A program made the position numbers and the translations under genes. DNA of 64,000 bases from Bacteroidales bacterium (GTDB taxonomy: Bacteria > Bacteroidota > Bacteroidia > Bacteroidales > WCHB1-69), in assembly GCA_017394765.1 (NCBI GenBank), contig JAFPXF010000002.1, positions 62,001 to 126,000 on the forward strand. Direction: 5' to 3'. The notes beneath the pieces were generated by a model. It was not told the origin of the DNA, made no database searches, and was given only the letters and a program-made list of their open reading frames with translations. Below are positions 25,329-33,744 of the stretch, in pieces (the stretch's first letter is position 1; every line of letters begins with the position of its first letter).

Positions 25329-25811
25329 ATGACTGAAAAGAAGAAAAATCTGTCGGATTACATTCCGTTTGAATTTTCTTCCGCCAAACAATCTAGAATC
25401 GGTATTGTGGTTAGTGAATGGAACAATCACATTACCGATTCTCTTTTAGAAGGCGCGAAGAATTGTCTGCTCGAACACGGCGTTGAAGCCGGAAACATTC
25501 TGGTCCACCACGTGCCAGGCAGTTTTGAGCTGCCGCTCGGGGCCAAATGGATGTTGGAAAAATCCTCTGTGGATGCCGTCATCTGCATCGGATGCATCAT
25601 CCAAGGCGAAACCCGTCACTTCGACTTCATCGCCCAAGCTGTTGCCGATGGTATTATGAAAGTAGGACTTGATTTTTCCAAACCGGTGATTTTCAGCGTG
25701 CTGACTTGCAACACGATGGAACAGGCGGAAGACCGTGCCGGCGGCAAACACGGAAACAAAGGTGTTGAAGGCGCGGTAAGCGCACTGAAAATGCTGGCGT
25801 TCGGCTGCTAA
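25329..25811 (+). CDS. ribH: 6,7-dimethyl-8-ribityllumazine synthase
   Basis: 160 residues, penultimate step of riboflavin synthesis. Signatures: RIGIVVSEWNNHITDSLLEG, VPGSFELPLGAKWM, CIGCIIQGETRHFDFIAQAV (catalytic His in the TxHxD/E region) and FSVLTCNTMEQAEDRAGGKHGNKG. Usual length. Co-transcribed with the TPR gene; other rib genes are not nearby. Confidence 0.95.
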   Translation: MTEKKKNLSDYIPFEFSSAKQSRIGIVVSEWNNHITDSLLEGAKNCLLEHGVEAGNILVHHVPGSFELPLGAKWMLEKSSVDAVICIGCIIQGETRHFDFIAQAVADGIMKVGLDFSKPVIFSVLTCNTMEQAEDRAGGKHGNKGVEGAVSALKMLAFGC

Positions 25812-25847
25812 ACTGTTATTCATCAGCAATGGCCAGCTGACGTTTCA

Positions 25848-25875
25848 GTAGAGACGTTTCATGAAACGTCTCTAC
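25848..25875. repeat. perfect REP-like palindrome GTAGAGACGTTTCA...
   Basis: 28-bp perfect palindrome, half-site GTAGAGACGTTTCA, between ribH and fmt. The best-formed member of the family. Confidence 0.85.
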
Positions 25876-25904
25876 ATCATTGACACAGAAAAATCAATCA
25901 AACA

Positions 25905-26882
25905 ATGAAAAAATTACGTGTTATATTCATGGGGACTCCGGAGTTTGCCGTAGCCACGTTGGATGCTATCCGGAAAGCGGGACACGAGGTGGTGGCGGTG
26001 GTCACCACACCGGACAAACCCGCCGGTCGCGGCCAGCATCTCCGCAGTTCAGACGTCAAAAACTATGCCGTTGCCCACCAACTGCCAGTACTGCAGCCTG
26101 AAAAACTGAAAGACGAAGCTTTTGTGGAGGACCTGCGTGATTATTACGCGGATGTTTTCGTGGTAGTGGCCTTCCGCATGCTTCCGAAATGCGTTTATCA
26201 GATGCCTTTGCTCGGCACTTTCAACGTCCATGCGTCACTGCTCCCGCAATATCGCGGCGCCGCACCCATACAACGCGCCATCATGAACGGAGAAACCATG
26301 ACCGGCGTCACCACTTTCCTGCTGGATGAACATACCGACACCGGGTCAATCCTGTTACAGAAAAAGGTGGAAATCACCAAAGAGGACAATGCAGGCACCC
26401 TACACGACAAACTGATGGCCGCCGGTGCAGAAATCGCGGTGGAAACCTTACAGCAACTGGCCGACAACACGGCACAACCCATCCCACAGCAGATGTCCGA
26501 GAACCTGAAACCCGCCCCTAAGCTGTTCAAGGAGGACATGCTCATCCATTGGGATGACACGGCGGAGAACATCTACAACCATGTCAGAGGACTTTCCCCC
26601 TATCCTGCCGCCTTCACCTACATCGGACTCAAAGACCCCAAAACCGATTCGGTGAAACCTTGCATGCTGAAAATATATGAGATTGAAATCACAGAAAGAA
26701 AAAGCACGCAAAATCCTGGAAAAATCAGGTTTGATTTTGACAAAAAAATGATAATTTCCACACAAAACTACGACATTTCCGTCAAATTTTTGCAATTGGA
26801 AGGCAAATCCAAGATGAAAATTGAAGATTTTTTAATGGGTTTCAGACGGGAAAATTACACCGATTACTTTTTTAGTATATAA
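25905..26882 (+). CDS. fmt: methionyl-tRNA formyltransferase
   Basis: 325 residues. Formylates initiator Met-tRNA. N-terminal formyltransferase domain: VIFMGTPEFAVATLDAI, LPQYRGAAPIQRAIMNGE (catalytic Asn/His region FNVHASLLP), GVTTFLLDEHTDTGSIL; C-terminal OB-like domain from about 205 (NIYNHVRGLSPYPAAF). Usual length. Start ATG chosen for the MKKLRVIFMG opening. Confidence 0.96.
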   Translation: MKKLRVIFMGTPEFAVATLDAIRKAGHEVVAVVTTPDKPAGRGQHLRSSDVKNYAVAHQLPVLQPEKLKDEAFVEDLRDYYADVFVVVAFRMLPKCVYQMPLLGTFNVHASLLPQYRGAAPIQRAIMNGETMTGVTTFLLDEHTDTGSILLQKKVEITKEDNAGTLHDKLMAAGAEIAVETLQQLADNTAQPIPQQMSENLKPAPKLFKEDMLIHWDDTAENIYNHVRGLSPYPAAFTYIGLKDPKTDSVKPCMLKIYEIEITERKSTQNPGKIRFDFDKKMIISTQNYDISVKFLQLEGKSKMKIEDFLMGFRRENYTDYFFSI

Positions 26883-26946
26883 AATAGAATGGGAAAAACC
26901 ACGCTGTCAACAAACTAAAATAATTACGAACAATCCGTTATCCACA

Positions 26947-26975
26947 TTTGCTTTTTATAATTTTTACTAAATTTG
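26947..26975 (+). promoter_or_regulatory. HU gene promoter
   Basis: TTTG at 26947-26950, a 17-base spacer, then TAAATTTG at 26968-26975. The clearest complete match to the TTTG/TAnnTTTG consensus here; 36 bases to the ATG. Confidence 0.85.
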
Positions 26976-27011
26976 TGGCTCAAATTCATTACTAACCTTA
27001 AATTTAAAAAA

Positions 27012-27281
27012 ATGAACAAGAGTGAATTAATCAATGCAATGGCAGAGAAAGCCGGTTTGACAAAAGTTCAAGCTAAAAACGCTTTAGAAGCATTATTGGA
27101 TGCCACCAAAGCCACTTTGAAAAAAGGCGGCAAACTCTCTTTAATCGGATTCGGCACATTCAGTGTTGCAGATCGTAAAGCCAGAATGGGTCACAATCCC
27201 GCCACTGGCAAATCTATCAAGATTCCTGCAAAGAAAGTTGTTAAATTCAAACCCGGCTCCGCTTTTGCAAAAATGAAATAA
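27012..27281 (+). CDS. HU-family DNA-binding protein
   Basis: 89 residues from the ATG at 27012. Bacterial HU/IHF fold: MNKSELINAMAEKAGLTKVQ at the start, GKLSLIGFGTFSVADRKARMGHNPATGK with the beta-arm, then IKIPAKKVVKFKPGSAFAK. Dimeric nucleoid protein that bends DNA. Strong own promoter and terminator, so it is a monocistronic, probably highly expressed gene. Confidence 0.96.
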   Translation: MNKSELINAMAEKAGLTKVQAKNALEALLDATKATLKKGGKLSLIGFGTFSVADRKARMGHNPATGKSIKIPAKKVVKFKPGSAFAKMK

Positions 27282-27304
27282 TGATTATTTCATGAGAATT
27301 TGAG

Positions 27305-27330
27305 AAAAAGCCCTGAACAAGGGCTTTTTT
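27305..27330 (+). terminator. HU gene terminator
   Basis: Stem AAAAGCCC / GGGCTTTT with loop TGAACAA and a T-run, about 25 bases after the stop. Confidence 0.9.
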
Positions 27331-27342
27331 GTTTGTAATAAA

Positions 27343-28050
27343 ATGAGTATGAAGAACATAGAAGACAAAAATCTGAGAAAAAAAATAGTAGGATACCTTG
27401 AACAGTTTGTCACAGAAAACAGACAACAGCGTCTGTCTGAGATCCTGGAGAACCGAACGCGCCATGTCACGGTGGTGTTGGAAGACCTCTTCCAAGCCCA
27501 GAATATTAGCGCGGTCTTGCGTACCTGCGACTGCTACGGTGTCCAAGACGTGCACGTAATCCAACACCGCAACACATTTGAGGCGAACAAGGACATCAGC
27601 ATGGGCGCCGACAAATGGCTCTCTATCCATGAATACCCACACCGTGAACATAACGTCAAAGAATGCATTGATCGTCTGCATGATCAGGGCTACTGGGTGG
27701 CCGCCACTCTGCCCGACGAACAAAAACGCACCATCTTCGACCTCCCCGTGGAACAAAAAACCGCCTTCCTGTTCGGCACCGAATTGACCGGACTATCCGA
27801 TGAAGCCATAAAATATGCGGATGGAAACGTCCTCATCCCGATGTACGGCTTCACTGAAAGCTTCAACATCTCCAATTCCGCCGCCATCATTCTCTCCCAT
27901 TTCACCGAAAAAATGCGTCGCTCCAATGTCTGTTGGCAGCTTTCTGATGAAGAAAAAGAAGAAATATACTTCGATTGGCTTCAAAAAACCGTGAAAAACC
28001 CTGAAGGATTGATTGATTACTACATGACACATTTGAACCTTGAACCATAA
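27343..28050 (+). CDS. TrmH/SpoU-family RNA 2'-O-methyltransferase
   Basis: 235 residues. SpoU (SPOUT, knotted) signatures: ENRTRHVTVVLEDLFQAQN, SAVLRTCDCYGVQDVHVIQ, FLFGTELTGLSDEA and IPMYGFTESFNISNSAAIIL. Closest in form to TrmH (tRNA Gm18 methyltransferase), though an rRNA target cannot be excluded. The last codons (HLNLEP, then stop) are made of the TTGAACCTTGAACC word that elsewhere is an intergenic repeat. It follows the HU terminator by a few bases and has no obvious box of its own. Confidence 0.9.
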   Translation: MSMKNIEDKNLRKKIVGYLEQFVTENRQQRLSEILENRTRHVTVVLEDLFQAQNISAVLRTCDCYGVQDVHVIQHRNTFEANKDISMGADKWLSIHEYPHREHNVKECIDRLHDQGYWVAATLPDEQKRTIFDLPVEQKTAFLFGTELTGLSDEAIKYADGNVLIPMYGFTESFNISNSAAIILSHFTEKMRRSNVCWQLSDEEKEEIYFDWLQKTVKNPEGLIDYYMTHLNLEP

Positions 28051-28090
28051 TTGTGATACAATTTACAAATCACTGTTCACTAAAAATTTG

Positions 28091-28098
28091 TATCTTTG
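28091..28098 (+). promoter_or_regulatory. mutA promoter -7 box
   Basis: TATCTTTG, 22 bases before the ATG at 28121, which also has AAAGGAAT just upstream. Confidence 0.8.
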
Positions 28099-28120
28099 CC
28101 CGCTCAAATATAAAAGGAAT

Positions 28121-29968
28121 ATGAACGACGAAAAATTATTTACCGAATTCCCGCCCGTAACCACGGAACAATGGGAAGCCACCATCAATAAAGACCTCAA
28201 AGGTGCTGATTACGAGAAGAAACTCGTATGGAGAACCGATGAAGGTTTCCAAGTACGCCCCTATTATCGCGCTGAAAATCTGGAGAACCTGGACTATCTC
28301 AAGACCATGCCGAACGAGTTCCCCTATACGCGTGGCACGAAAGCCCGTGACAACCACTGGGATATTGTTCAGGAAGTGGAAGAGTCCGATCCCGCCAAGG
28401 CCAACGCTATTGCAACGGACGCCTTGAAGCGCGGCGCCACCTGCGTGGCTTTCAACGCCGCCAACATCGACAGCGATGCGGCTTTGGAAACGCTGCTCAA
28501 AGACATCGACCTGAACACTACCGGCGTACAATTCAACCACGTGAAAAGTTACCTCGACCTGATGAAACGTTTCGTCGGCTACGTGGAAGCCCACAACTTC
28601 GACAAAGAAAAAGTGTCAGGCAGCCTTAACTTCGACCCGCTAACCTATCGTCTGCGGCACAACAAGTTTTGGAAATCCGCCGAAGAGGACATGCAACAGG
28701 CTGTCGAATTGTTGGAAATGAACGGTTGCATGAGGAACTTCAAGGTTATCAACGTGAACGGCATCGTGCTGCACAACGCTGGCGCGACCATCGTGCAAGA
28801 ACTGGCCTACACCCTCAGCATGGCCAACGAATACCTTGCCTTCTGCACCGAAAAGGGCCTTAAGCCCGAAAAAGTGGCCTCCCGGATGCAGCTCACGCTC
28901 TCCGTCGGCTCCAACTACTTCATGGAAATCGCCAAACTGCGCGCCACCCGTCTGCTCTGGTCCACGATGGTGGCCCAATACAAACCCGAGTGCGACTGCG
29001 CATACAAAATCCATATCAACACCGTGGCATCCACTTGGAACAAAACACTTTACGATCCATACGTCAACATGCTCCGCAGCACTACGGAAGGTATGTCGGC
29101 GGCTATTGGCGGCTCCGATTCCATCTCCCTGCAACCGTTCGATGTGGCCTACAAAGAATCCGACGAATTCTCCCGCCGCATCTCTCGCAACGTGCAGGTG
29201 ATTCTCAAGGAAGAGGCTTTCATGGACCGCGTGGTGGATCCTGCCGCAGGTTCCTACTATGTGGAAAATCTTACCAATTCCATCGCGGAGAATGCTTGGA
29301 AACTGTTCCAAAGCGTTGAGCAACAAGGCGGTGCCCTCAAAGCTATCGAAGACGGCTCGATGCGTACATCCATTGAGGAAAGCTGCCAAAAGCGCGACAT
29401 GAACATCGCCACCCGCCGCTACATCCTGCTCGGCACCAACCAGTACCCGAACATCAACGAGACGATGGCCGACAAGATCGAGCGCGTGAAGAAAGACGAC
29501 TGCGAAGGTTTGAAGACCTACCGCGGCGCCATGGCTTTCGAGGAAGTTCGCCTCGAGACCGAAAAATACGCCGCCAAGAACCACCGTCCGTCCGTGTTCC
29601 TGCTGAAAGTCGGTAACCTGGCCATGCGTCAGGCGCGCGCCGGTTTCATTACCAACTTCTTCGGCTGCGCCGGCTATCAGATCATCGAGCCCGCCGGTTT
29701 CCCGACCGTGGAAGAGGGCGTGAAAGCCGCCGGTGAAGCGAAACCCGACCTCATCGTGGTGTGCAGCTCCGACGAAGAGTACGCCACCCTCGGTGTGGAG
29801 GCTGCCAAGCTGTGCAAAGCGCAGTTCCCGAACACCCCGTTCCTCGTGGCCGGAAACCCCACCGAGTGCCTTGATGCACTCAAAGAAGCCGGCACCGATG
29901 ACTTTATCCACGTGAGAGTCAACATCTTGGAATCCTTACGAAAATACAATCAATTGTTACTGAAATAA
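28121..29968 (+). CDS. mutA: methylmalonyl-CoA mutase small (beta) subunit
   Basis: 615 residues from the ATG at 28121. Matches the small subunit: FPPVTTEQWEATINKDLKGADYEKKLVW, EGFQVRPYYRAENLENLDYL, RISRNVQVILKEEAFMDRVVDPAAGSYYVE. The C-terminal B12-type domain (FFGCAGYQIIEPAGFPTVEEG) lacks the DxHxxG cobalamin motif, as expected for the non-catalytic subunit. With MutB it interconverts succinyl-CoA and methylmalonyl-CoA on the propionate route. The catalytic mutB usually follows directly in this phylum; here it does not, and the next gene is a substrate-binding protein. Confidence 0.93.
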   Translation: MNDEKLFTEFPPVTTEQWEATINKDLKGADYEKKLVWRTDEGFQVRPYYRAENLENLDYLKTMPNEFPYTRGTKARDNHWDIVQEVEESDPAKANAIATDALKRGATCVAFNAANIDSDAALETLLKDIDLNTTGVQFNHVKSYLDLMKRFVGYVEAHNFDKEKVSGSLNFDPLTYRLRHNKFWKSAEEDMQQAVELLEMNGCMRNFKVINVNGIVLHNAGATIVQELAYTLSMANEYLAFCTEKGLKPEKVASRMQLTLSVGSNYFMEIAKLRATRLLWSTMVAQYKPECDCAYKIHINTVASTWNKTLYDPYVNMLRSTTEGMSAAIGGSDSISLQPFDVAYKESDEFSRRISRNVQVILKEEAFMDRVVDPAAGSYYVENLTNSIAENAWKLFQSVEQQGGALKAIEDGSMRTSIEESCQKRDMNIATRRYILLGTNQYPNINETMADKIERVKKDDCEGLKTYRGAMAFEEVRLETEKYAAKNHRPSVFLLKVGNLAMRQARAGFITNFFGCAGYQIIEPAGFPTVEEGVKAAGEAKPDLIVVCSSDEEYATLGVEAAKLCKAQFPNTPFLVAGNPTECLDALKEAGTDDFIHVRVNILESLRKYNQLLLK

Positions 29969-29972
29969 CATT

Positions 29973-30000
29973 GTAGAGACGCGCCATGGCACGTCTCTAC
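29973..30000. repeat. REP-like palindrome after mutA
   Basis: GTAGAGACG...CGTCTCTAC with inner GCCATGGC, 4 bases after the mutA stop. Confidence 0.85.
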
Positions 30001-30040
30001 AACGAATGACAATCTCCTTCCTTTCGGTGGGGGATTTTTT

Positions 30041-30048
30041 TATTTTTG
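30041..30048 (+). promoter_or_regulatory. promoter -7 box of substrate-binding protein gene
   Basis: TATTTTTG, 27 bases before the ATG at 30076. Confidence 0.75.
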
Positions 30049-30075
30049 CCACCTGATTTTAAAACCTGTTTGTTC

Positions 30076-30996
30076 ATGAGGAAAACCGCCCTGTTTTTCG
30101 CCTTTTTGTTACTGGGAACCGCCCTTTTATTTTCAGGATGTCATTCCCCAAAAACCACATCACAAGAAGCCTTCTTTACTTGGGAAGACTCCTATCATCG
30201 TCATATACAGTTAGATACGGCTCCGCAGCGCATTGTCTCCATCTCGCCCGCCATCACCGAGGTCATGTTCCTCGTGGGGGCGCAGGACAAGTTAGTCGGC
30301 ATCTCCGACTTTTGCAAGTATCCACCTGAAACGGAGAAGATTACAAAGATTGGTGGAATGCACAACATAAACTTCGAGCAACTTCTTTCGCTCCACCCCG
30401 ATGTGGTGCTCATCGGCTCCATGATTTCACAGAAAGACGTGGATGCCATCGAGAAGATGGGAATTCCTGTCATCTGCATCGTGGAAGAATCTTCGTTGGA
30501 AGGCATGGCGGAAATGATGGAGGTTGTCGGACGCATCACGCAGCATGAGGAAACAGGGAACGCTGAAGCTGCGAAATGGAAGGAAAAAATCGCGGAGCGA
30601 AAAGCAAATGCGCCCGATCCCGAAAACCGCAAGTGCGTCTATTACGTAGTCGGTTTCGGTGACGGCGGAGACTTCACGGCCCCGAAAAAAACGCACATTC
30701 AGGAAATCATCGAGCTCGCGGGCGCACGCAACGCCGGTGACTCCCTCACCGGCTGGAACATCAGCCGCGAATATCTCTTCAAAATCAATCCCGACATCAT
30801 CCTCGTGCGCAACGAGGACAAGGAGGCGTTCCAATCGCGCTACCCCTACACGCTCTTGGACGCAGTAAAAGCGGGACATGTCTATGGCATCGAAAGCGGC
30901 TGGATCGATGTCGTCTCCCTCCGCAACATGAACGCGGTGGACTATATTGCGGAAATCAGTAAGACAACATGGACAACAAAGACAACAAAAGAGTAA
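30076..30996 (+). CDS. BtuF/FecB-type ABC transporter substrate-binding lipoprotein
   Basis: 306 residues from the ATG at 30076, which opens a lipoprotein signal (lipobox FSGC). A periplasmic-binding-protein fold of the helical-backbone type (PF01497): QRIVSISPAITEVMFLVGA, QLLSLHPDVVLIGSMISQKDV, INPDIILVRNEDKE. Such proteins bind cobalamin, haem or ferric siderophores. Next to mutA and 3 kb from nrdJ, both B12-dependent systems, cobalamin is an attractive guess, but no permease or ATPase gene is adjacent. The C-terminus ends in a short TTWTTKTTKE repeat. Confidence 0.85.
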   Translation: MRKTALFFAFLLLGTALLFSGCHSPKTTSQEAFFTWEDSYHRHIQLDTAPQRIVSISPAITEVMFLVGAQDKLVGISDFCKYPPETEKITKIGGMHNINFEQLLSLHPDVVLIGSMISQKDVDAIEKMGIPVICIVEESSLEGMAEMMEVVGRITQHEETGNAEAAKWKEKIAERKANAPDPENRKCVYYVVGFGDGGDFTAPKKTHIQEIIELAGARNAGDSLTGWNISREYLFKINPDIILVRNEDKEAFQSRYPYTLLDAVKAGHVYGIESGWIDVVSLRNMNAVDYIAEISKTTWTTKTTKE

Positions 30997-31026
30997 CAAA
31001 AAAAAACGGGAACAGTTCCCTATCCC

Positions 31027-31068
31027 CGTTAATTATCCATTATCAATTATCCATTATCAATTAATTAT
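31027..31068. repeat. TTATCCATTATCAAT word repeats
   Basis: Two to three copies of ATTATCCATTATCAATT-like words between convergent genes. Confidence 0.7.
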
Positions 31069-32144
31069 TCGACTGCCTCTTTCAGTCTCTCGGCATTCTC
31101 GGCCACCTGTAAGGCCTGCATCACCTCCTCAATATCGCCATTCATAAAATTGGCGAGGTTGTACATCGTATAGTTGATACGGTGGTCAGTGACGCGGTTT
31201 TGCGGATAATTGTAGGTGCGGATCTTCGCGGAGCGGTCGCCGGTGGAGACCATCGTGCGGCGCTTGGAGGCGATTTCATCCAAATATTTCTGGTATTCGC
31301 GCTCGAACAGACGGGTACGCAATACGCGCATGGCTTTTTCGAGGTTCTTGATCTGCGATTTCTCGTCCTGGATGGAGACCACGATGCCCGTGGGGATGTG
31401 GGTGAGGCGCACGGCGGAATAGGTGGTGTTCACGCACTGACCGCCAGGGCCGGAGGCGCAGAAGGTCTCCTTCTTAATGTCGCTCTGTTTGAGTTCCACA
31501 TCGAACTCGTCGGCTTCGGGAAGCACCACTACGGAAGCGGCAGAGGTGTGTACGCGACCTTGCGACTCGGTTTGCGGCACGCGCTGCACGCGGTGAACGC
31601 CCGATTCATACTTCATGATGCCATAGACGCCGTTGCCGGTCACGGAGAAGTCGATCTCCTTGTAACCGCCCACGGTACCTTCAGTCATGGAGAGAACCTC
31701 GATTTTCCAACCCTTCTTATCGCAGAAGTGCTGGTACATGCGGAAAAGGTCGCCGGCGAAGATGCTGGCCTCGTCGCCGCCCGTGCCCGCGCGAATCTCC
31801 ATCTGGGCGTTCTTGCTGTCCTGCGGGTCGGAAGGCAGCAGTAACAAGCGAATATCCTCCTCAAGCGTCTCTTTCTCCGTTTGATAGGCATCCAGCTCCG
31901 CTTTGGCCATCTCGCGAAACTCCTCATCTTTTTCGTTGGCGAGAATGTCTTTGGCGTTTGCGATGTTGTCTATCACATCCTTATATCTTTTATAAGCGTC
32001 CACCACGGCTTGCAAATCCTTGTAGTCCTTGCTCAGCTTGACATAGTTTTTCATGTCGGACATCACATCCGGTTTCGTGATTTCCTCGCCGATCTGCAGC
32101 CAGCGTTGGTAAATGAGCTCTAATTTATCCAGTAAATCGTTCAT
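31065..32144 (-). CDS. prfA: peptide chain release factor 1
   Basis: 359 residues. Reads UAA/UAG: the anticodon-like tripeptide region is RVPQTESQGRVHTSAAS (PxT type, not SPF of RF2). The GGQ catalytic loop is GPGGQCVNTTYSAVRLTH. N-terminal helical domain present and length usual. Transcribed divergently from the permease gene, separated by a long inverted repeat. Confidence 0.96.
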   Translation of the reverse strand: MNDLLDKLELIYQRWLQIGEEITKPDVMSDMKNYVKLSKDYKDLQAVVDAYKRYKDVIDNIANAKDILANEKDEEFREMAKAELDAYQTEKETLEEDIRLLLLPSDPQDSKNAQMEIRAGTGGDEASIFAGDLFRMYQHFCDKKGWKIEVLSMTEGTVGGYKEIDFSVTGNGVYGIMKYESGVHRVQRVPQTESQGRVHTSAASVVVLPEADEFDVELKQSDIKKETFCASGPGGQCVNTTYSAVRLTHIPTGIVVSIQDEKSQIKNLEKAMRVLRTRLFEREYQKYLDEIASKRRTMVSTGDRSAKIRTYNYPQNRVTDHRINYTMYNLANFMNGDIEEVMQALQVAENAERLKEAVE

Positions 32145-32178
32145 ATATAAGCCTTTCTGTCTTTTCTAATTCGGGCTG

Positions 32179-32186
32179 CAAAGATA
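32179..32186 (-). promoter_or_regulatory. prfA promoter -7 box
   Basis: TATCTTTG on the minus strand, 34 bases before the start. Confidence 0.75.
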
Positions 32187-32288
32187 CATTTTTTTCGGCT
32201 ATTGGCTGTTGGCTTTTAGCTTTTGGTTATTGGCTACTTGCTTTTGGCAGGCTAACAGCCAAAAGCCAATAGCTAAAAGCAAAAAAAA
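32187..32288. repeat. long imperfect inverted repeat of GGCTATTGGCTTTTAGC words
   Basis: Left arm words GGCTATTGGCTGTTGGCTTTT; right arm AGCCAAAAGCCAATAGCTAAA. It fills the space between the divergent -7 boxes of prfA and the permease gene. The same words occur at 23081-23100, 41371-41406, 43188-43222 and 51386-51442. Confidence 0.8.
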
Positions 32289-32291
32289 TAG

Positions 32292-32299
32292 TACTTTTG
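32292..32299 (+). promoter_or_regulatory. promoter -7 box of DppB-like gene
   Basis: TACTTTTG, 18 bases before the ATG at 32318. Confidence 0.75.
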
Positions 32300-32317
32300 C
32301 CGCCGATTTGCAAAGGT

Positions 32318-33394
32318 ATGCTAAGATACATCGTCAAAAAGATCGGTTACGGGCTGCTGCTGATGCTCGGAGTGACGACACTCGTGTTCTTCCTGTTCAC
32401 GGTGCTGCCGTCCGACCCGGCGCGCATGATCATGGGTCAGCGCAGCGACTTGGAGACCGAGGAGGCTATCCGCAAGGAGATGGGGCTTAACCTGCCCCTC
32501 GGGGTGCAGTATCTCGCCTACCTCAACGATGTATCGCCCATCTCATGGCACAAGACCGACGACGCGAGCTCTTTCTTCTACCTCAATGACGACAACTACC
32601 ACTACGTCAAGCTGATACCGATGAAAAAGTCGGCTATCGTGCTGAAAGCGCCATACTTACGAAGATCGTACCAGAGCAAGCGTCCCGTGACGGAAATCAT
32701 CGGCGAGGCGTTCCCGAAAACCGTGTTGTTAGCGGTGGTCTCCATCGTCTTCGCACTCATCGTGGGTATTATCATCGGCATCTTCTGCGCCCTGAAGAAG
32801 GGAACCTGGTTCGACAAGAGTGCCTTGGTGGTCTCGGTATTGGGCATGTCAGTGCCGTCGTTCTTCGCGGCCATTCTCTTTGCATGGGTCTTCGCCTTTC
32901 TTCTAGCCGATTACACCGGACTCAACATGTTCGGCAGTCTATATACCGTAGATGACTATGGTTCAGGACAATACGTCAACCTGAAGAACTTGATTCTGCC
33001 CGCGTTGACCTTGGGCATCCGTCCATTGGCGGTGGTCATCGAGCTGACGAAGAACTCGCTTCTGGACGTGCTGTCACAGGACTACATCCGCACGGCGAAA
33101 GCGAAAGGATTGGCACGCAAGACCATTATCGTGAAGCATGCGCTGAAAAACGCGCTGAACCCAGTGGTCACAGCAATATCGGGCTGGTTAGCCGGACTGT
33201 TGGCCGGTGCGGTCTTCGTGGAATACATTTTCGACTGGAAGGGCATGGGCGTAGTCATCCTTGACGGCCTCGACAAATATGACTTCCCCGTGGTGATGGG
33301 CTCTTTGCTGTATGTGTCCATTATTTTGGTGATTATCAATATAATATGTGATATTATATATGGTTGGCTAGATCCTCGTGTCAGCTTGTCATAG
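32318..33394 (+). CDS. DppB/OppB-type ABC transporter permease
   Basis: 358 residues from the ATG at 32318. N-terminal TM helix (LLLMLGVTTLVFFLFTVLPSDP, typical of DppB), then BPD_transp_1 helices from ~130 and the EAA loop LSQDYIRTAKAKGLARKTIIVKHALKN. A ~70-residue insert between helices 1 and 2 is presumably periplasmic. Members import oligopeptides or nickel with a DppC partner, two ATPases and a binding protein, none of which is adjacent. Its TAG stop is supplied by a palindromic element. Confidence 0.9.
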   Translation: MLRYIVKKIGYGLLLMLGVTTLVFFLFTVLPSDPARMIMGQRSDLETEEAIRKEMGLNLPLGVQYLAYLNDVSPISWHKTDDASSFFYLNDDNYHYVKLIPMKKSAIVLKAPYLRRSYQSKRPVTEIIGEAFPKTVLLAVVSIVFALIVGIIIGIFCALKKGTWFDKSALVVSVLGMSVPSFFAAILFAWVFAFLLADYTGLNMFGSLYTVDDYGSGQYVNLKNLILPALTLGIRPLAVVIELTKNSLLDVLSQDYIRTAKAKGLARKTIIVKHALKNALNPVVTAISGWLAGLLAGAVFVEYIFDWKGMGVVILDGLDKYDFPVVMGSLLYVSIILVIINIICDIIYGWLDPRVSLS

Positions 33395-33418
33395 AGACGT
33401 TTCCTGAAACGTCACTAC
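33391..33418. repeat. REP-like palindrome at the permease stop
   Basis: TAGAGACGTTTC / GAAACGTCACTA; the first TAG is the stop codon of the permease gene. Confidence 0.8.
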
Positions 33419-33651
33419 AGCGGATCATGTAGTGCCAAAATTTTATTTCCATGCCATTTTTTTTGAAAAAATTTTTTTTCAAAATAAGTCGTTAGTAATC
33501 AGCATAAAAAAAATATTAACGCAAATTTGTTAATAAATATAGCACTTGTCCGGAGAAAAAATCCAATACAATTATCTATTTTAGCAAGCTGAAAGAAGAA
33601 GCGTTCTGTTTGTCGCAAAGTATTGTATAACAATACATTAAAGACATTTCA
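33419..33651. other. AT-rich region upstream of nrdJ
   Basis: Poly-T/A stretches around 33460-33485 and a perfect hairpin GTATTGT-ATA-ACAATAC at about 33620-33636. No cobalamin riboswitch B12-box was recognised, no NrdR-box pair was convincing, and no clear -7 box was found. Confidence 0.5.
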
Positions 33652-33744
33652 ATGTGTTTAAAACGGCAAAGAGGACGTATATTCGATATTTTGAGAGAAA
33701 ATAAGATCAAAGAAAAACCATACCAAAACCGCCGTAAATTATGA
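33652..33744 (+). CDS. putative 30-codon leader ORF overlapping nrdJ start
   Basis: ATG at 33652, 30 codons (MCLKRQRGRIFDILRENKIK...), TGA at 33742-33744 overlapping the nrdJ ATG as ATGA. The peptide is very basic. It may be a leader peptide coupled to nrdJ, or chance; no Shine-Dalgarno is seen, which is common in this phylum. Confidence 0.35.
   Translation: MCLKRQRGRIFDILRENKIKEKPYQNRRKL

Noticed and set aside
28640..29911. Minus-strand frame of 423 codons opposite mutA
   Set aside because: Shadow of mutA, no promoter and atypical composition.
33395..33740. nrdJ upstream region considered as a cobalamin riboswitch
   Set aside because: No GCCACTG-type B12 box and little GC-rich structure; left as unknown.
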